NCBI GenBank assembly: GCA_034168985.1
Contig: JAXFJE010000031.1
Coordinates: 1 to 64,000, forward strand
DNA: 64,000 bases
DNA from: JALEVB01 sp022768265
GTDB taxonomy: Bacteria; Bacillota_I; Bacilli_A; Erysipelotrichales; Erysipelotrichaceae
Direction of reading: 5' to 3'
In this document: piece after piece, positions 1-8,305 of the stretch
Position numbering within the stretch: the stretch's first letter is position 1
Layout of the letters: every line of letters starts with the position of its first letter
Translations under genes and position numbers: made by a program
Notes under the pieces: model-generated
What the model saw: only the letters and a program-made list of their open reading frames with translations
Told to the model about the DNA's origin: nothing
Database searches by the model: none

Positions 1-326
1 ATCTAAAACGAACCACCATATCCATATATTGCCTGATGAATTTAATTTACTAGTCTGTAAGAGTAAATTCAAGTTGAACTTCGTGAAGACTAATTTCTAC
101 TTTGATCAATTTAAAGTGGAATTTACCTTTTCACTTCACAAAAAAAGAAAATTTTGATAAATAGCTTGCTATTATAAAAAGATATGTTATAGTATATAGG
201 TCGTAATGGTAAACAAAAGCGATAAAACAGGTTATAGATTAAAAAATAAAAAAATTAAAAATTATGCTTGATTTTATGTTCTAAGTTTGCTATTATAATA
301 TAGCACTGTGAAAAACGGTGAAATAT
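1..326. other. gene-free stretch upstream of the tRNA array
   Basis: I see no coding sequence or RNA gene here. The stretch is AT-rich. The 11-mer TTGCTATTATA occurs twice (about 166 and 287); the second copy forms part of the likely tRNA promoter. A 5S rRNA gene often precedes such an array, but none is visible in these bases. Confidence 0.5.
268..304 (+). promoter_or_regulatory. likely promoter of the tRNA array
   Basis: A perfect TATAAT lies at 294-299, about 28 bases before the first tRNA. It is flanked by the inverted repeat GCTAT/ATAGC (289-293, 300-304). TTGATT at 268-273 could be the -35 box, but its 20-base spacing is long, so the -35 element is uncertain. Confidence 0.55.
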
Positions 327-403
327 GCGCCCATAGCTCAACTGGATAGAGTGTTTGACTACGGATCAAAAGGTTGCGGGTTCGATTCCTACTGGGCGCG
401 CCA
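327..403 (+). tRNA. tRNA-Arg(ACG)
   Basis: A cloverleaf with acceptor GCGCCCA/TGGGCGC, anticodon stem TTTGA/TCAAA and loop CTACGGA gives anticodon ACG. It has a normal T-loop (GGTTCGATTCC) and encoded CCA. It is the first of seven tRNAs in one array. Confidence 0.95.
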
Positions 404-412
404 TTATATAGT

Positions 413-489
413 CGGGATGTAGCACAGCTTGGTAGTGCACTTGATTTGGGATCAAGGGGTCACAGGTTCGAATCCTGCCATCCCGACCA
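413..489 (+). tRNA. tRNA-Pro(TGG)
   Basis: The acceptor CGGGATG pairs with CATCCCG. The anticodon stem CTTGA/TCAAG encloses loop TTTGGGA, so the anticodon is TGG. CCA is encoded. It is the second tRNA of the array. Confidence 0.95.
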
Positions 490-507
490 TTTATTTAGTA
501 ATTATAT

Positions 508-584
508 GGCGAGGTAGCTTAGTTGGCTAGAGCGTTCGGTTCATACCCGGAAGGTCGTGGGTTCGAATCCCACCCTCGCTACCA
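508..584 (+). tRNA. tRNA-Met(CAT), elongator type
   Basis: The acceptor GGCGAGG pairs with CCTCGCT. The anticodon loop TTCATAC on stem TTCGG/CCGGA gives CAT. The first acceptor pair is formed, unlike in the initiator at 795, and the body resembles Bacillus elongator tRNA-Met. CCA is encoded. Confidence 0.85.
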
Positions 585-606
585 ATTTCTAAGGATCGTA
601 AGATAA

Positions 607-683
607 GGACCCTTAGCTCAGTTGGTTAGAGCTACCGGCTCATAACCGGTTGGTCGTAGGTTCGAGTCCTACAGGGTCCACCA
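607..683 (+). tRNA. tRNA with CAT anticodon, probably tRNA-Ile2
   Basis: The acceptor GGACCCT/AGGGTCC, stem ACCGG/CCGGT and loop CTCATAA give anticodon CAT. The acceptor and T-arm (GTAGGTTCGAGTCCTAC) match from memory the Bacillus tRNA-Ile whose CAT is converted to lysidine by TilS to read ATA. The Met/Ile choice is inferred from that resemblance. Confidence 0.75.
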
Positions 684-689
684 AGAGAT

Positions 690-780
690 GGAGGAATACC
701 CAAGTGGTTGAAGGGTCCGGTCTTGAAAACCGGTAGGTCGGGAAACTGGCGCCTGGGTTCGAATCCCAGTTCCTCCGCCA
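690..780 (+). tRNA. tRNA-Ser(TGA)
   Basis: This is a class II tRNA with a long variable arm. The anticodon stem CCGGT/ACCGG encloses loop CTTGAAA, giving TGA. The acceptor GGAGGAA pairs with TTCCTCC, and CCA is encoded. Confidence 0.95.
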
Positions 781-794
781 TTTAAAATTGATAT

Positions 795-871
<77 letters not shown>

Positions 872-875
872 TTAT

Positions 876-951
876 GGTCTTGTAGCTCAGTTGGTAGAGC
901 AATGGACTGAAAATCCATGTGTCGCCGGTTCAATCCCGGCTGAGACCACCA
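876..951 (+). tRNA. tRNA-Phe(GAA)
   Basis: The acceptor GGTCTTG pairs with TGAGACC. The anticodon stem ATGGA/TCCAT encloses CTGAAAA, giving GAA. CCA is encoded. It is the last tRNA before the array terminator. Confidence 0.95.
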
Positions 952-963
952 TTTAATAAAATC

Positions 964-988
964 ACTCAGGTAAATACCTGAGTTTTTT
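964..988 (+). terminator. terminator of the tRNA array
   Basis: A 9-bp stem ACTCAGGTA/TACCTGAGT with a two-base AA centre is followed directly by a run of seven T. It lies 12 bases after tRNA-Phe. Confidence 0.9.
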
Positions 989-1300
989 TATGTTTTATGG
1001 TCATTATATATTCTTCTACATGCCTGTTGAAGATCATAAAGCTAAGTTTTAAAGATGAATGGTATATCTGATTAGCGTTTTGTACAGATAAAGATAATAG
1101 ATCGTAGCCAAACGCTTTTTCGTACTTGATCATTTATTGTAATAATTTTCTATCCAGTCTTTGATGGTGGTTTGATTCTAAAATTACATATTTATCTAGC
1201 GTTCAGCCATTGAACTGGACTTTTTTTATCATTGATAAAATAAAATATCATAATATTATAAAAAAATATAAAATAATATTTTACTTTTTAAATAAATATG
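989..1300. other. gene-free stretch before the salvage operon
   Basis: No gene is supported here. The minus strand has short open stretches with stops that recall decayed coding DNA, but I cannot name a family. A small hairpin (GTTCA/TGAAC near 1201-1215) precedes a T run at about 1220. Confidence 0.4.
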
Positions 1301-1331
1301 TTATACTGTTGGCATTGAAAGAAAGCGCTTT
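1279..1331 (+). promoter_or_regulatory. promoter with cre-like palindrome
   Basis: TATACT at 1302-1307 lies 17 bases after TTTTAC (1279-1284). The palindrome AAAGCGCTTT at 1322-1331 covers the early transcribed region just before the ribosome binding site AAGGAG. It resembles a catabolite-responsive (CcpA) element imperfectly, which suits a PTS sugar operon. Confidence 0.5.
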
Positions 1332-1347
1332 ACAAAAGGAGACAAAG

Positions 1348-2799
1348 ATGGACTTAAATTTACCTAAAAGAAAGTTGCTTTGGGGTGGAGCAACAGCTGC
1401 TAGCCAATATGAAGGAGGTTGGCAAGAAGGTGGCAAGGGTTTAGATACCCAGGATGTTAGGCCATATGTCGTTAGAACATCCAATGCTACAACAACTACT
1501 AGGCTTTTAACTCAAGCCATAATCGATCAAGCGAAAAGTGATGATCCTGCTCGTTATCCATTTCGTCAGGGGTCAAAAGGTTACTATCATCTTGAAGAAG
1601 ATCTAGCTTTGCTAAAAGAGCTAGGCATCGATATTTATCGCTTATCTATCAGCTGGGCTCGATTATTCCCTAATGGAGATGAATTAGAACCTAATCCAGC
1701 TGGTGTTGCTTATTATGATCGAATCTTTGAGCGTTTAAGAGCGTTAAAGATGCGAGTATTTTTAACGATGAATCATTATGCGATCCCGCTTTATCTGGTG
1801 GAACACTATGGGGGTTGGACCAATCGTAAATTAATCGATTTTTACTTGCGTTTTGCGAAGGTCATTTTTTCTAGATGGGGCGATGTCGTTGATTATTATT
1901 TACCATTTAATGAAATCAATGCAGGTTATTTTTCCCCGTTCAATGGTGTAGGCTTGGTTAAAGATGGTGATAAGCCTTATGATCAGTCTTTAGTATTTCA
2001 ATCTTTGCATCATCAATTTGTAGCTAGTGCTAAAACGATCGAATTAGGTCGTAAGATGGTCAAAGGTCAATTTGGTTGCATGGTTGCTTGTTTTTGTTAT
2101 TATCCATATTCTTGTAAGCCGGAAGATAATTTGAAACAAGTTATTGATGAAAATACTAATACATGGTTTTGTGCTGATGTGTTGACAAGAGGCTATTATC
2201 CAAGTTACATGCAAAGATTTTTTGATGATAGAAATATCGAGTTTACAATTACTGAAGAAGACAAAGCTTATTTACGCAAATATACTGCAGATTTTGTTAG
2301 TTTTTCATATTATCAATCATCCGTAGCTTCAACGGAAGAAAAGGAGAAAACGGCGGGAAATCTTGTGGTAACGACCAAAAATCCTTATCTTCAAGCAAAT
2401 GAGTGGGGATGGCAAATCGACCCTGTGGGATTACGGGTTACCTTGAATCGCGTGTATGATCGTTATCAAAAGCCTGTCTTTATCAGTGAGAATGGCTTGG
2501 GCTATCGCGATGAGCTTACTGATGATGGTAAGATCCATGATCCATATCGTATTGATTATTTGGCAAAACATTTTGCTGCGATCAAAGAAGCTCAAAAAGA
2601 TGGCGTTGATGTCTTAGGTTATATCATGTGGGGTGTCATCGATATCGTGTCAGCTGGAAGCTGTGAGATGGAAAAACGTTATGGTGTGGTCTATGTTGAT
2701 GCTGATAACAATGGAAAAGGAAGCTATCGCCGTTTAAAGAAAGATAGTTTTGAATGGTATAAGAATTTTATTGCGAAGGAGAGAATTAATGACAAATGA
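1348..2799 (+). CDS. glycoside hydrolase family 1, 6-phospho-beta-glycosidase type
   Basis: A 483-residue GH1 (beta/alpha)8-barrel enzyme expected to hydrolyse a PTS-phosphorylated beta-glycoside in the cytoplasm. Visible features are an N-terminal WGGATAASQYEGG strand, the acid/base FNEIN at Glu189 (the NEI form is common in phospho-beta-glucosidases) and the nucleophile SENG at Glu381. I chose the ATG at 1348 because AAGGAG sits seven bases before it; an upstream in-frame extension has no conserved residues. It heads the operon with murQ (11-bp overlap) and the PTS IIA gene. In this setting its substrate could be a phosphorylated GlcNAc- or MurNAc-containing disaccharide rather than cellobiose; that is inference. 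Confidence 0.88.
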   Translation: MDLNLPKRKLLWGGATAASQYEGGWQEGGKGLDTQDVRPYVVRTSNATTTTRLLTQAIIDQAKSDDPARYPFRQGSKGYYHLEEDLALLKELGIDIYRLSISWARLFPNGDELEPNPAGVAYYDRIFERLRALKMRVFLTMNHYAIPLYLVEHYGGWTNRKLIDFYLRFAKVIFSRWGDVVDYYLPFNEINAGYFSPFNGVGLVKDGDKPYDQSLVFQSLHHQFVASAKTIELGRKMVKGQFGCMVACFCYYPYSCKPEDNLKQVIDENTNTWFCADVLTRGYYPSYMQRFFDDRNIEFTITEEDKAYLRKYTADFVSFSYYQSSVASTEEKEKTAGNLVVTTKNPYLQANEWGWQIDPVGLRVTLNRVYDRYQKPVFISENGLGYRDELTDDGKIHDPYRIDYLAKHFAAIKEAQKDGVDVLGYIMWGVIDIVSAGSCEMEKRYGVVYVDADNNGKGSYRRLKKDSFEWYKNFIAKERINDK

Positions 2800-3706
2800 T
2801 ATGTTAGAAAAGTTGAATACCGAACAACAAAATCCTAATACTTGGGATATTGATGTGTGTTCAACAGCAGAAATCTTACAAAAGATCAATGAAGAAGATA
2901 AGAAGATTGCTTTGGTAGTTGAAAGCCAGATACCTGCAATTACAGCTTTGGTTGACAAAGCTTACGAAGCTATTTCAAAAGGTGGAAGAATCATTTATGC
3001 TGGTGCGGGCACTTCAGGACGTTTAGGGATCTTGGATGCTTCAGAATGCCCACCAACTTATGGGGTCAGCGATGAATTGGTCCAAGGAATCATTGCTGGT
3101 GGTTTTGAAGCTATTTTCAAAGCCCAAGAAGGTGCGGAAGATTCAAAGGAATTAGCACGTAAAGATCTAAAAGAGCGAGGACTTAACGCTAATGATATCG
3201 TAATTGGTTTAGCAGCAAGCGGAAGGACACCATATGTCATTGGCGCTTTAGAATATGCTAAAGAAGTAAATGCTGCAACAGGCAGTGTATGCTGCGTGAA
3301 AGATGGAACGATTTCACAATATGCTCAATGTCCAGTGGAAGTTGTAACTGGTCCAGAAGTTGTAACTGGATCAACTAGGATGAAAGCCGGTACAGCGCAA
3401 AAGATGGTATTAAATATGATCTCTACGGGCGTAATGATCAAAGCAGGGAAGGTTTTCCATAACTACATGGTTGATGTACAACCAACCAATCAAAAATTAG
3501 AAGTTAGAGCTTGTAAGATCATTCAAGATCTAGCTGGGGTAGATGCTGAAAAAGCAGAAGAATTATTTATCACAAGCGATAAAAATGTTAAGGTTGCGAT
3601 TGTTAGAGGGTTAAGTTCCCAAGGTAAAGAAGTCGTAATCGAAGCATTAAAACAAACAAATGGCCATATCACTAAAACAGTAGAATTATTAAAGGAGGAA
3701 AAGTAA
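2789..3706 (+). CDS. murQ: N-acetylmuramic acid 6-phosphate etherase
   Basis: MurQ (305 residues) removes the D-lactyl ether from MurNAc 6-phosphate, giving GlcNAc 6-phosphate, the key step of MurNAc salvage. The SIS-domain motif AGAGTSGRLG is near residue 70, followed by DASECPPTYG and the late VTGSTRMKAGTAQK segment typical of the family. The length is normal. The ATG at 2789 has AAGGAGAG upstream and overlaps the GH1 gene by 11 bases, indicating translational coupling. The PTS IIA gene starts two bases after its stop. Confidence 0.95.
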   Translation: MTNDMLEKLNTEQQNPNTWDIDVCSTAEILQKINEEDKKIALVVESQIPAITALVDKAYEAISKGGRIIYAGAGTSGRLGILDASECPPTYGVSDELVQGIIAGGFEAIFKAQEGAEDSKELARKDLKERGLNANDIVIGLAASGRTPYVIGALEYAKEVNAATGSVCCVKDGTISQYAQCPVEVVTGPEVVTGSTRMKAGTAQKMVLNMISTGVMIKAGKVFHNYMVDVQPTNQKLEVRACKIIQDLAGVDAEKAEELFITSDKNVKVAIVRGLSSQGKEVVIEALKQTNGHITKTVELLKEEK

Positions 3707-3707
3707 A

Positions 3708-4031
3708 ATGGGCGAAATGGAAATGATTATTTTTGAAATTATCAGCAATGGCGGAAATGCGAAAGGATTAGTTTATGAAGCGATTGCCGCTGCTGAAAAT
3801 AATGAATTTGAAAAAGCAGAAGCACTATTAAAAGAAGCTGATGAATTTTTAGTACAAGCGCATCAAGTACAAACTAACTTGATCCAACAAGAAGCAGCTG
3901 GGGAGCACCATGAAGTAACGGTGTTATTCGTACATGCGCAAGATCATTTGATGAGTGCGATGGAAGTTAGGACCATGGCAGAAAATATCATCAAGTTAAA
4001 TAAACGTTTAGCTGCTTTAGAAGCAAAATAG
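3708..4031 (+). CDS. PTS lactose/cellobiose-family EIIA
   Basis: This 107-residue all-helical EIIA passes phosphate from HPr to EIIB. The phosphorylation motif VHAQDHLM places the active His at residue 76. Its IIB and IIC partners are not adjacent: they lie at 4498-6181, behind a small membrane-protein gene and a separate promoter. The sugar is not readable from EIIA; the surrounding MurQ and MupG suggest a wall-derived amino sugar. Confidence 0.93.
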   Translation: MGEMEMIIFEIISNGGNAKGLVYEAIAAAENNEFEKAEALLKEADEFLVQAHQVQTNLIQQEAAGEHHEVTVLFVHAQDHLMSAMEVRTMAENIIKLNKRLAALEAK

Positions 4032-4038
4032 GTGTAAG

Positions 4039-4398
4039 ATGGGAAAAGCTGTAAAATGGGAAGCCAAAAACGGATCAAAAGGCAAGAAAAAACGCTATAT
4101 CGATGAAACGGATTATGATATTCCGCGTTTTGGCTATAAGAGTTCTTTTATCATCTTGGTAACGACGTTATTATCGCTATTTATCGTGCCTTTTATTTGT
4201 GATGTTATACAAATCGATTATCGTTTGCCTACCGTGATCTTATGCGGGGCTACAGCTGGTTTTTCCGCAGCTTATACGCAGTTTTTTATCGAGCGTGATC
4301 AAGGTATCACCAAAGATTTTTGGATAGTAGGTGGATTGCTTTCGCTATTTTGTGCCATGTTGATCTTTTTGGTCGTGTACATGGGAAAAATTATGTAA
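4039..4398 (+). CDS. small membrane protein of unknown function
   Basis: I do not recognise this 119-residue protein. It has a basic hydrophilic N-terminus (about 35 residues, Lys/Gly-rich) followed by three hydrophobic segments at about 37-58, 65-82 and 95-118. It lies seven bases after the EIIA stop and is the last gene of the first transcription unit, so it is probably co-expressed with the phospho-glycosidase and MurQ. A role in uptake or as a PTS accessory is conceivable but unsupported. Confidence 0.75.
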   Translation: MGKAVKWEAKNGSKGKKKRYIDETDYDIPRFGYKSSFIILVTTLLSLFIVPFICDVIQIDYRLPTVILCGATAGFSAAYTQFFIERDQGITKDFWIVGGLLSLFCAMLIFLVVYMGKIM

Positions 4399-4436
4399 TA
4401 TTATTTCGGGATGTTAGCGACTTACATAAAATAATA

Positions 4437-4478
4437 TTGCAAGAAAGTGATTACATTGCTATAATGTAACAGGTTACA
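4437..4478 (+). promoter_or_regulatory. promoter and palindromic operator of the IIB-IIC-mupG-murK unit
   Basis: TTGCAA (4437-4442), 17 bases, then TATAAT (4460-4465) form a strong sigma-A promoter. The perfect dyad TGTAAC-AG-GTTACA (4465-4478) overlaps the -10 box end and the start point, the classic place for a repressor. The RpiR-family regulator encoded at 8306 is the obvious candidate; the pairing is inference. Confidence 0.75.
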
Positions 4479-4497
4479 ATTAGAAAGGAGAAAAATC

Positions 4498-4812
4498 ATG
4501 AAAGTATTATTAGTTTGTTCTCAAGGTATGTCTAGTGCTATCGCTGCTAAAGCATTGCAAGATGCTGCAGCAAAGAAAGGGATTGATATTCAAGTTCAAG
4601 AATGTTCAACCCAAGCCTTTGCTGAAGAAATTAAAAATGGTTATGCAATTGGCATGGTAGCACCACAAATTCGTCATCGTTATGATGTTTTGAAACAACA
4701 AGCTGATGCTGCAGGTATTCCATGTGTATTGATCCAACCACAAGGATACACACCTTTAGGTGGCGCTAAATTGCTTGCACAAATTCAAAATGAATTAGGC
4801 GAAATCAAATAA
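4498..4812 (+). CDS. PTS lactose/cellobiose-family EIIB
   Basis: This 104-residue EIIB accepts phosphate on Cys7 in the P-loop VCSQGMSS and passes it to the sugar carried by EIIC. It is full length and starts at an ATG preceded by AAAGGAG. It is the first gene behind the 4437 promoter and is followed after 28 bases by EIIC. Confidence 0.93.
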   Translation: MKVLLVCSQGMSSAIAAKALQDAAAKKGIDIQVQECSTQAFAEEIKNGYAIGMVAPQIRHRYDVLKQQADAAGIPCVLIQPQGYTPLGGAKLLAQIQNELGEIK

Positions 4813-4840
4813 TATTTAACAATTAAGGGAGGATTAAAAA

Positions 4841-6181
4841 ATGTTCGACAAATTTTCTACATTTATGGATGAGAAGTTGTCTACACCAATGGCCAAATTG
4901 GCAGAACAACGCCATTTAAGAGCTATTCGTGATGGTATCATCGCAACTTTACCATTGATCATCGTATCTTCTATGTTCATGGTAATTGCCTTCTTACCAA
5001 ACTCAATGCCTGCTGAATGGGGCATCACACAATTTATCGCAGCTAACCAAACCAAGGTCTTATTACCATATCGTGTTTCAATGTATATCATGACATTATA
5101 TGCTGTATTTGGTATTGGTTATTCACTTGCAAATTCATATGATCTAGATGGTTTATCAGGTGGGATTTTAGCGGAATTAGGCTTCTTGTTAACGATCATT
5201 CCTGTAGCTATTGGCGCACCTAGTGAAGCTGTAGCAACTTTAGCGGCAGAAAATGCTGAATTAGCTAACTATCTATCATCTATACCTACTGGCTTTGTTA
5301 TGCCAATGGGTAACCTAGGTTCAGCGGGAATGTTTATTGGTATCTTAGTTGCGTTCTTTGCTGTAGAAGTTTATCGTTTTACACAAAAAAGTGGTTTCAA
5401 GATTTCTATGCCACCACAAGTTCCATCTTCAGTGGCTAGATCATTTGAATCATTGACACCAACAGCAATTGTTTTGATCGTCGTAGCAACTATTACCATG
5501 TTCATGGGCATCAATGTACATGCTATCGTTGGTAATATCGTATCACCTTTGGTTAAAGCAACTGATAGCTTACCATCAGTATTGATCTTAATTTTCTTGG
5601 TAACTTTCTTCTGGTCATTTGGTATCCACGGGGTTTCAATCGTTGGATCTTTAGCTAGACCTTTATGGTTGGTATTATTAGAAGAAAATACGACTGCCTT
5701 TGCTGCTGGAGCAGCTGTTACTAATATTGCGGCTGAACCTTTCTATCAATGGTTTATTTGGATCGGTGGTTCTGGTGCTACTTTGGCATTATCAATCTTA
5801 TTTGCTTTTAGAGCAAAATCAGCTTATGGTAAAGCATTAGGTAAAACTTCATTGGTTCCTTCAATCTTCAATATCAATGAACCAATGATCTTCGGGGCAC
5901 CAATCGTATTGAACCCTATGTTGATCATTCCATTCATCATTGCTCCAATGGTTAATGGTATCATTGCTTATTTATTAACTAGTGCTGGTTTGGTAAATGC
6001 TGTTGTAGCTAGTGCTCCTTGGACGCTTCCTGGCCCTATCGGTGCTTTCTTAGCTTGTGGAAATGATCTTCGTGCGGCTTTATTAAACGTTGTATTGATC
6101 ATATTAGATATCATCATTTACTATCCATTCTTTAAAATGTACGATAACAACTTGCTTGCTGACGAAAAGGAAGAAGCATAA
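4841..6181 (+). CDS. PTS lactose/cellobiose-family EIIC permease
   Basis: A 446-residue membrane permease with about ten hydrophobic segments. It carries family hallmarks FGIHGVSIVGS (near residue 265) and the substrate-site motif NINEPMIFG (near residue 346). With the adjacent IIB and the IIA at 3708 it forms one complete permease. The neighbouring MurQ, MupG and kinases imply a MurNAc- or GlcNAc-containing sugar, possibly a disaccharide. Characterised MurP permeases are, as far as I recall, of the glucose family, so this would be an unrelated solution. Confidence 0.92.
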   Translation: MFDKFSTFMDEKLSTPMAKLAEQRHLRAIRDGIIATLPLIIVSSMFMVIAFLPNSMPAEWGITQFIAANQTKVLLPYRVSMYIMTLYAVFGIGYSLANSYDLDGLSGGILAELGFLLTIIPVAIGAPSEAVATLAAENAELANYLSSIPTGFVMPMGNLGSAGMFIGILVAFFAVEVYRFTQKSGFKISMPPQVPSSVARSFESLTPTAIVLIVVATITMFMGINVHAIVGNIVSPLVKATDSLPSVLILIFLVTFFWSFGIHGVSIVGSLARPLWLVLLEENTTAFAAGAAVTNIAAEPFYQWFIWIGGSGATLALSILFAFRAKSAYGKALGKTSLVPSIFNINEPMIFGAPIVLNPMLIIPFIIAPMVNGIIAYLLTSAGLVNAVVASAPWTLPGPIGAFLACGNDLRAALLNVVLIILDIIIYYPFFKMYDNNLLADEKEEA

Positions 6182-6187
6182 AATATT

Positions 6188-6215
6188 AAATGCCTTGTTT
6201 CATACAAGGCATTTT
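6188..6215 (+). terminator. hairpin between EIIC and mupG
   Basis: An 11-bp stem AAATGCCTTGT/ACAAGGCATTT with loop TTCAT lies between the EIIC stop and mupG. Only a short TTTT lies at the end of its 3' arm, so it is probably a partial terminator or a 3' stabiliser that lowers expression of the downstream genes. Confidence 0.55.
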
Positions 6216-6238
6216 CTAAAAGAAAGAAGGTATAAAAA

Positions 6239-7333
6239 ATGCGCAGATTAGGTATTTCTATTTATCCAGAAAAATCAGATAAAACTACCATTTTAAACTA
6301 TATCGACAAAGCGGCAAAAGCAGGATTTACAAGAATCTTTTCTTGCTTGCTATCCGTAGAAAAAAGCAAAGAAGAAATCAAACAAGATTTTTTAGAAATC
6401 AATCAATATGCCAAAGATAAAGGCTTTGAGATCATCGTCGATGTTTCTCCTAGAGTCTTCGATCAATTGGGCATCAGCTATAAAGATCTATCTTTTTTCC
6501 ATGAAATTGGTGCAGATGGTTTACGTTTGGATGCAGGATTTAGTGGTAATGAAGAAGCTTTGATGACCTTTAATCCTTATGGCTTGATCATCGAAATAAA
6601 TATGAGCAATAATGTTCATACCATTGATACTATCATGGACTATAAACCTGATCGTTATAAATTATATGGTTGTCATAATTTTTATCCTCATGGTTATAGT
6701 GGGCTAAAATTAGATTTCTTTTTGGCATGTACCAAACGTTTTAGTCAATATGGCATAAAAACCGCTGCTTTTGTTACTAGTCAAAACCAAAATACTTTCG
6801 GTTCTTGGCCAGTTACTGAAGGCTTACCTACGTTGGAAATGCATCGTCATTTACCATTAGATGTACAAATAAAACATATGATTGCTTTAGAAAATATTGA
6901 TGATATCATCATTTCTAATTGCTATCCAAGTGATGAAGAATTACAAAATGTTGCGGATTTGGATCTTTCATTGGTAACTTTTGATGTAGAAATGGTTGAT
7001 GGTGTGCCTGAAATCGAACAAAAGATCTTGTTTGAAGAACTACATTTCAACCGTGGAGATCAAAACGCTAATATGATCAGATCGACACAAAGCCGTGTAA
7101 AATATAAAGGCCATAACTTTGCATTATTCAATGCCCCTGCGATCATTCATCGCGGTGATGTGATCATTGAAAGTAGCGAGTATGGTCACTATGCTGGTGA
7201 ATTGCAAATTGCTTTACATGATATGAAAAATTCTGGCATGACCAATGTAGTCGGTAAGATCGTTCCTGAGGAACATTTTATTCTAGATCAAATTGCGCCA
7301 TGGCAAAAATTTAGATTAAGAAAGGCTAAATAA
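6239..7333 (+). CDS. mupG: 6-phospho-N-acetylmuramidase (DUF871 / MupG family)
   Basis: This 364-residue protein matches the DUF871 family, whose Staphylococcus aureus member MupG splits MurNAc-6P-GlcNAc into MurNAc-6P and GlcNAc. Family-like segments include the start LGISIYPEKS, GLRLDAGFSG, HNFYPHGYSG and SQNQNTFGSWP. A C-terminal beta domain follows from about residue 250. The length is usual. Directly upstream is the PTS EIIC and one base downstream the kinase, so its products would feed MurQ and the kinase. Function is inferred from family and context. Confidence 0.88.
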   Translation: MRRLGISIYPEKSDKTTILNYIDKAAKAGFTRIFSCLLSVEKSKEEIKQDFLEINQYAKDKGFEIIVDVSPRVFDQLGISYKDLSFFHEIGADGLRLDAGFSGNEEALMTFNPYGLIIEINMSNNVHTIDTIMDYKPDRYKLYGCHNFYPHGYSGLKLDFFLACTKRFSQYGIKTAAFVTSQNQNTFGSWPVTEGLPTLEMHRHLPLDVQIKHMIALENIDDIIISNCYPSDEELQNVADLDLSLVTFDVEMVDGVPEIEQKILFEELHFNRGDQNANMIRSTQSRVKYKGHNFALFNAPAIIHRGDVIIESSEYGHYAGELQIALHDMKNSGMTNVVGKIVPEEHFILDQIAPWQKFRLRKAK

Positions 7334-7334
7334 G

Positions 7335-8249
7335 ATGAATTATTATATAGGTATCGATGGTGGTGGCACGAAAACAGCTTTTGTTTGTTATGATGAAGAT
7401 GGTAATTTAGTATCTTCGTGTATAAAGCCAAGCTGTCATATCTTACAAGTTAATGATCAAACGGCACAGCAAATTCTTCAAGAAGGTGTTAGTGAAGTGC
7501 TAGCAGGACTTGATGAAGAAAAAAGTGTTTATATATGTGCTGGCTTGGCTGGCTATGGTAAGAATCAACAGTTAAGAACAAGGATCGAAACCATTGCCGC
7601 CAAAAGCTTCCAAGATAGACCTTATATTTTATATAACGATGGCGAAATTGCGTTGGCGGGAGCTTTAAATGGTCAAGATGGTATCTTGGTTATTTGCGGA
7701 ACTGGTTCGATCGCTTTAGCTAAAATTCACGACGAGTTTATTCGTTGTGGGGGCTGGGGCTATATGATAGGTGATGAAGGAAGTGCATATTGGTTGGCTA
7801 AAAAGCTTTTGCAAGCGTTTTGCATGCAAGCAGATGGCCGTCAAAAACAAACTATGCTTTATTCATACCTAAAAGAAAAATGGCAATTAAATGATGATTA
7901 TGATGTCATTCCTTTTGTGGCCTCAACCCTAAATAATCAAAGAGATGCCATTGCGGCCTTAGCGATTCAGGCTTATGAGCTTGCTTTGAAACATGATGAA
8001 GCTGCACTTGTCATCTATCAAGAAGCAGCTAAAGAAATCGCAAGAATGATCGATGCCTTGGCAACTAATTTCTCAGGCAAGATCAAAGTTAGCTATACGG
8101 GGGGAGTATGGAAGGCCAAAGAGCTTTTTCAAGCGCAGTTAGCTCAATATGTAAAGGCAGATATTGAGCTGATCGATCCAGTATATGACCCAGCTAAAGG
8201 TGCTAGTATGCTGGCAAAACAGTTTTTTTCACAAAATAGTAAAAAATAA
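7335..8249 (+). CDS. murK: BadF/BcrA-type sugar kinase, probable MurNAc/GlcNAc kinase
   Basis: A 304-residue ASKHA-fold kinase with the phosphate-1 motif GIDGGGTKT at residues 6-14, a GTGSIALA phosphate-2 loop near residue 128 and the GGWGYMIGDEGS segment. BadF-like proteins in this context include the Clostridium MurK, which phosphorylates MurNAc and GlcNAc. It starts one base after mupG, so it would capture the unphosphorylated GlcNAc that MupG releases. The symbol is a functional guess from family and operon. Confidence 0.8.
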   Translation: MNYYIGIDGGGTKTAFVCYDEDGNLVSSCIKPSCHILQVNDQTAQQILQEGVSEVLAGLDEEKSVYICAGLAGYGKNQQLRTRIETIAAKSFQDRPYILYNDGEIALAGALNGQDGILVICGTGSIALAKIHDEFIRCGGWGYMIGDEGSAYWLAKKLLQAFCMQADGRQKQTMLYSYLKEKWQLNDDYDVIPFVASTLNNQRDAIAALAIQAYELALKHDEAALVIYQEAAKEIARMIDALATNFSGKIKVSYTGGVWKAKELFQAQLAQYVKADIELIDPVYDPAKGASMLAKQFFSQNSKK

Positions 8250-8273
8250 TTTCAAAAAAAGCTAAAAAATAGT

Positions 8274-8298
8274 ATCCTATATATTAAGGATCGAGGTG
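8274..8298 (+). promoter_or_regulatory. inverted repeat and start signals of the RpiR gene
   Basis: ATCCT (8274-8278) and AGGAT (8287-8291) form a small dyad around an AT-rich centre. GAGGTG (8293-8298) lies seven bases before a GTG start at 8306. The nearby ATG at 8301 is blocked by an in-frame TGA two codons on. The dyad may be an autoregulatory site; this is tentative. Confidence 0.35.
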
Positions 8299-8305
8299 TT
8301 ATGGA

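Noticed and set aside
989..1220. Possible insertion-sequence relic on the minus strand
   Set aside because: Short open stretches with stops recall a decayed reading frame, but no transposase motif or terminal repeat can be shown.
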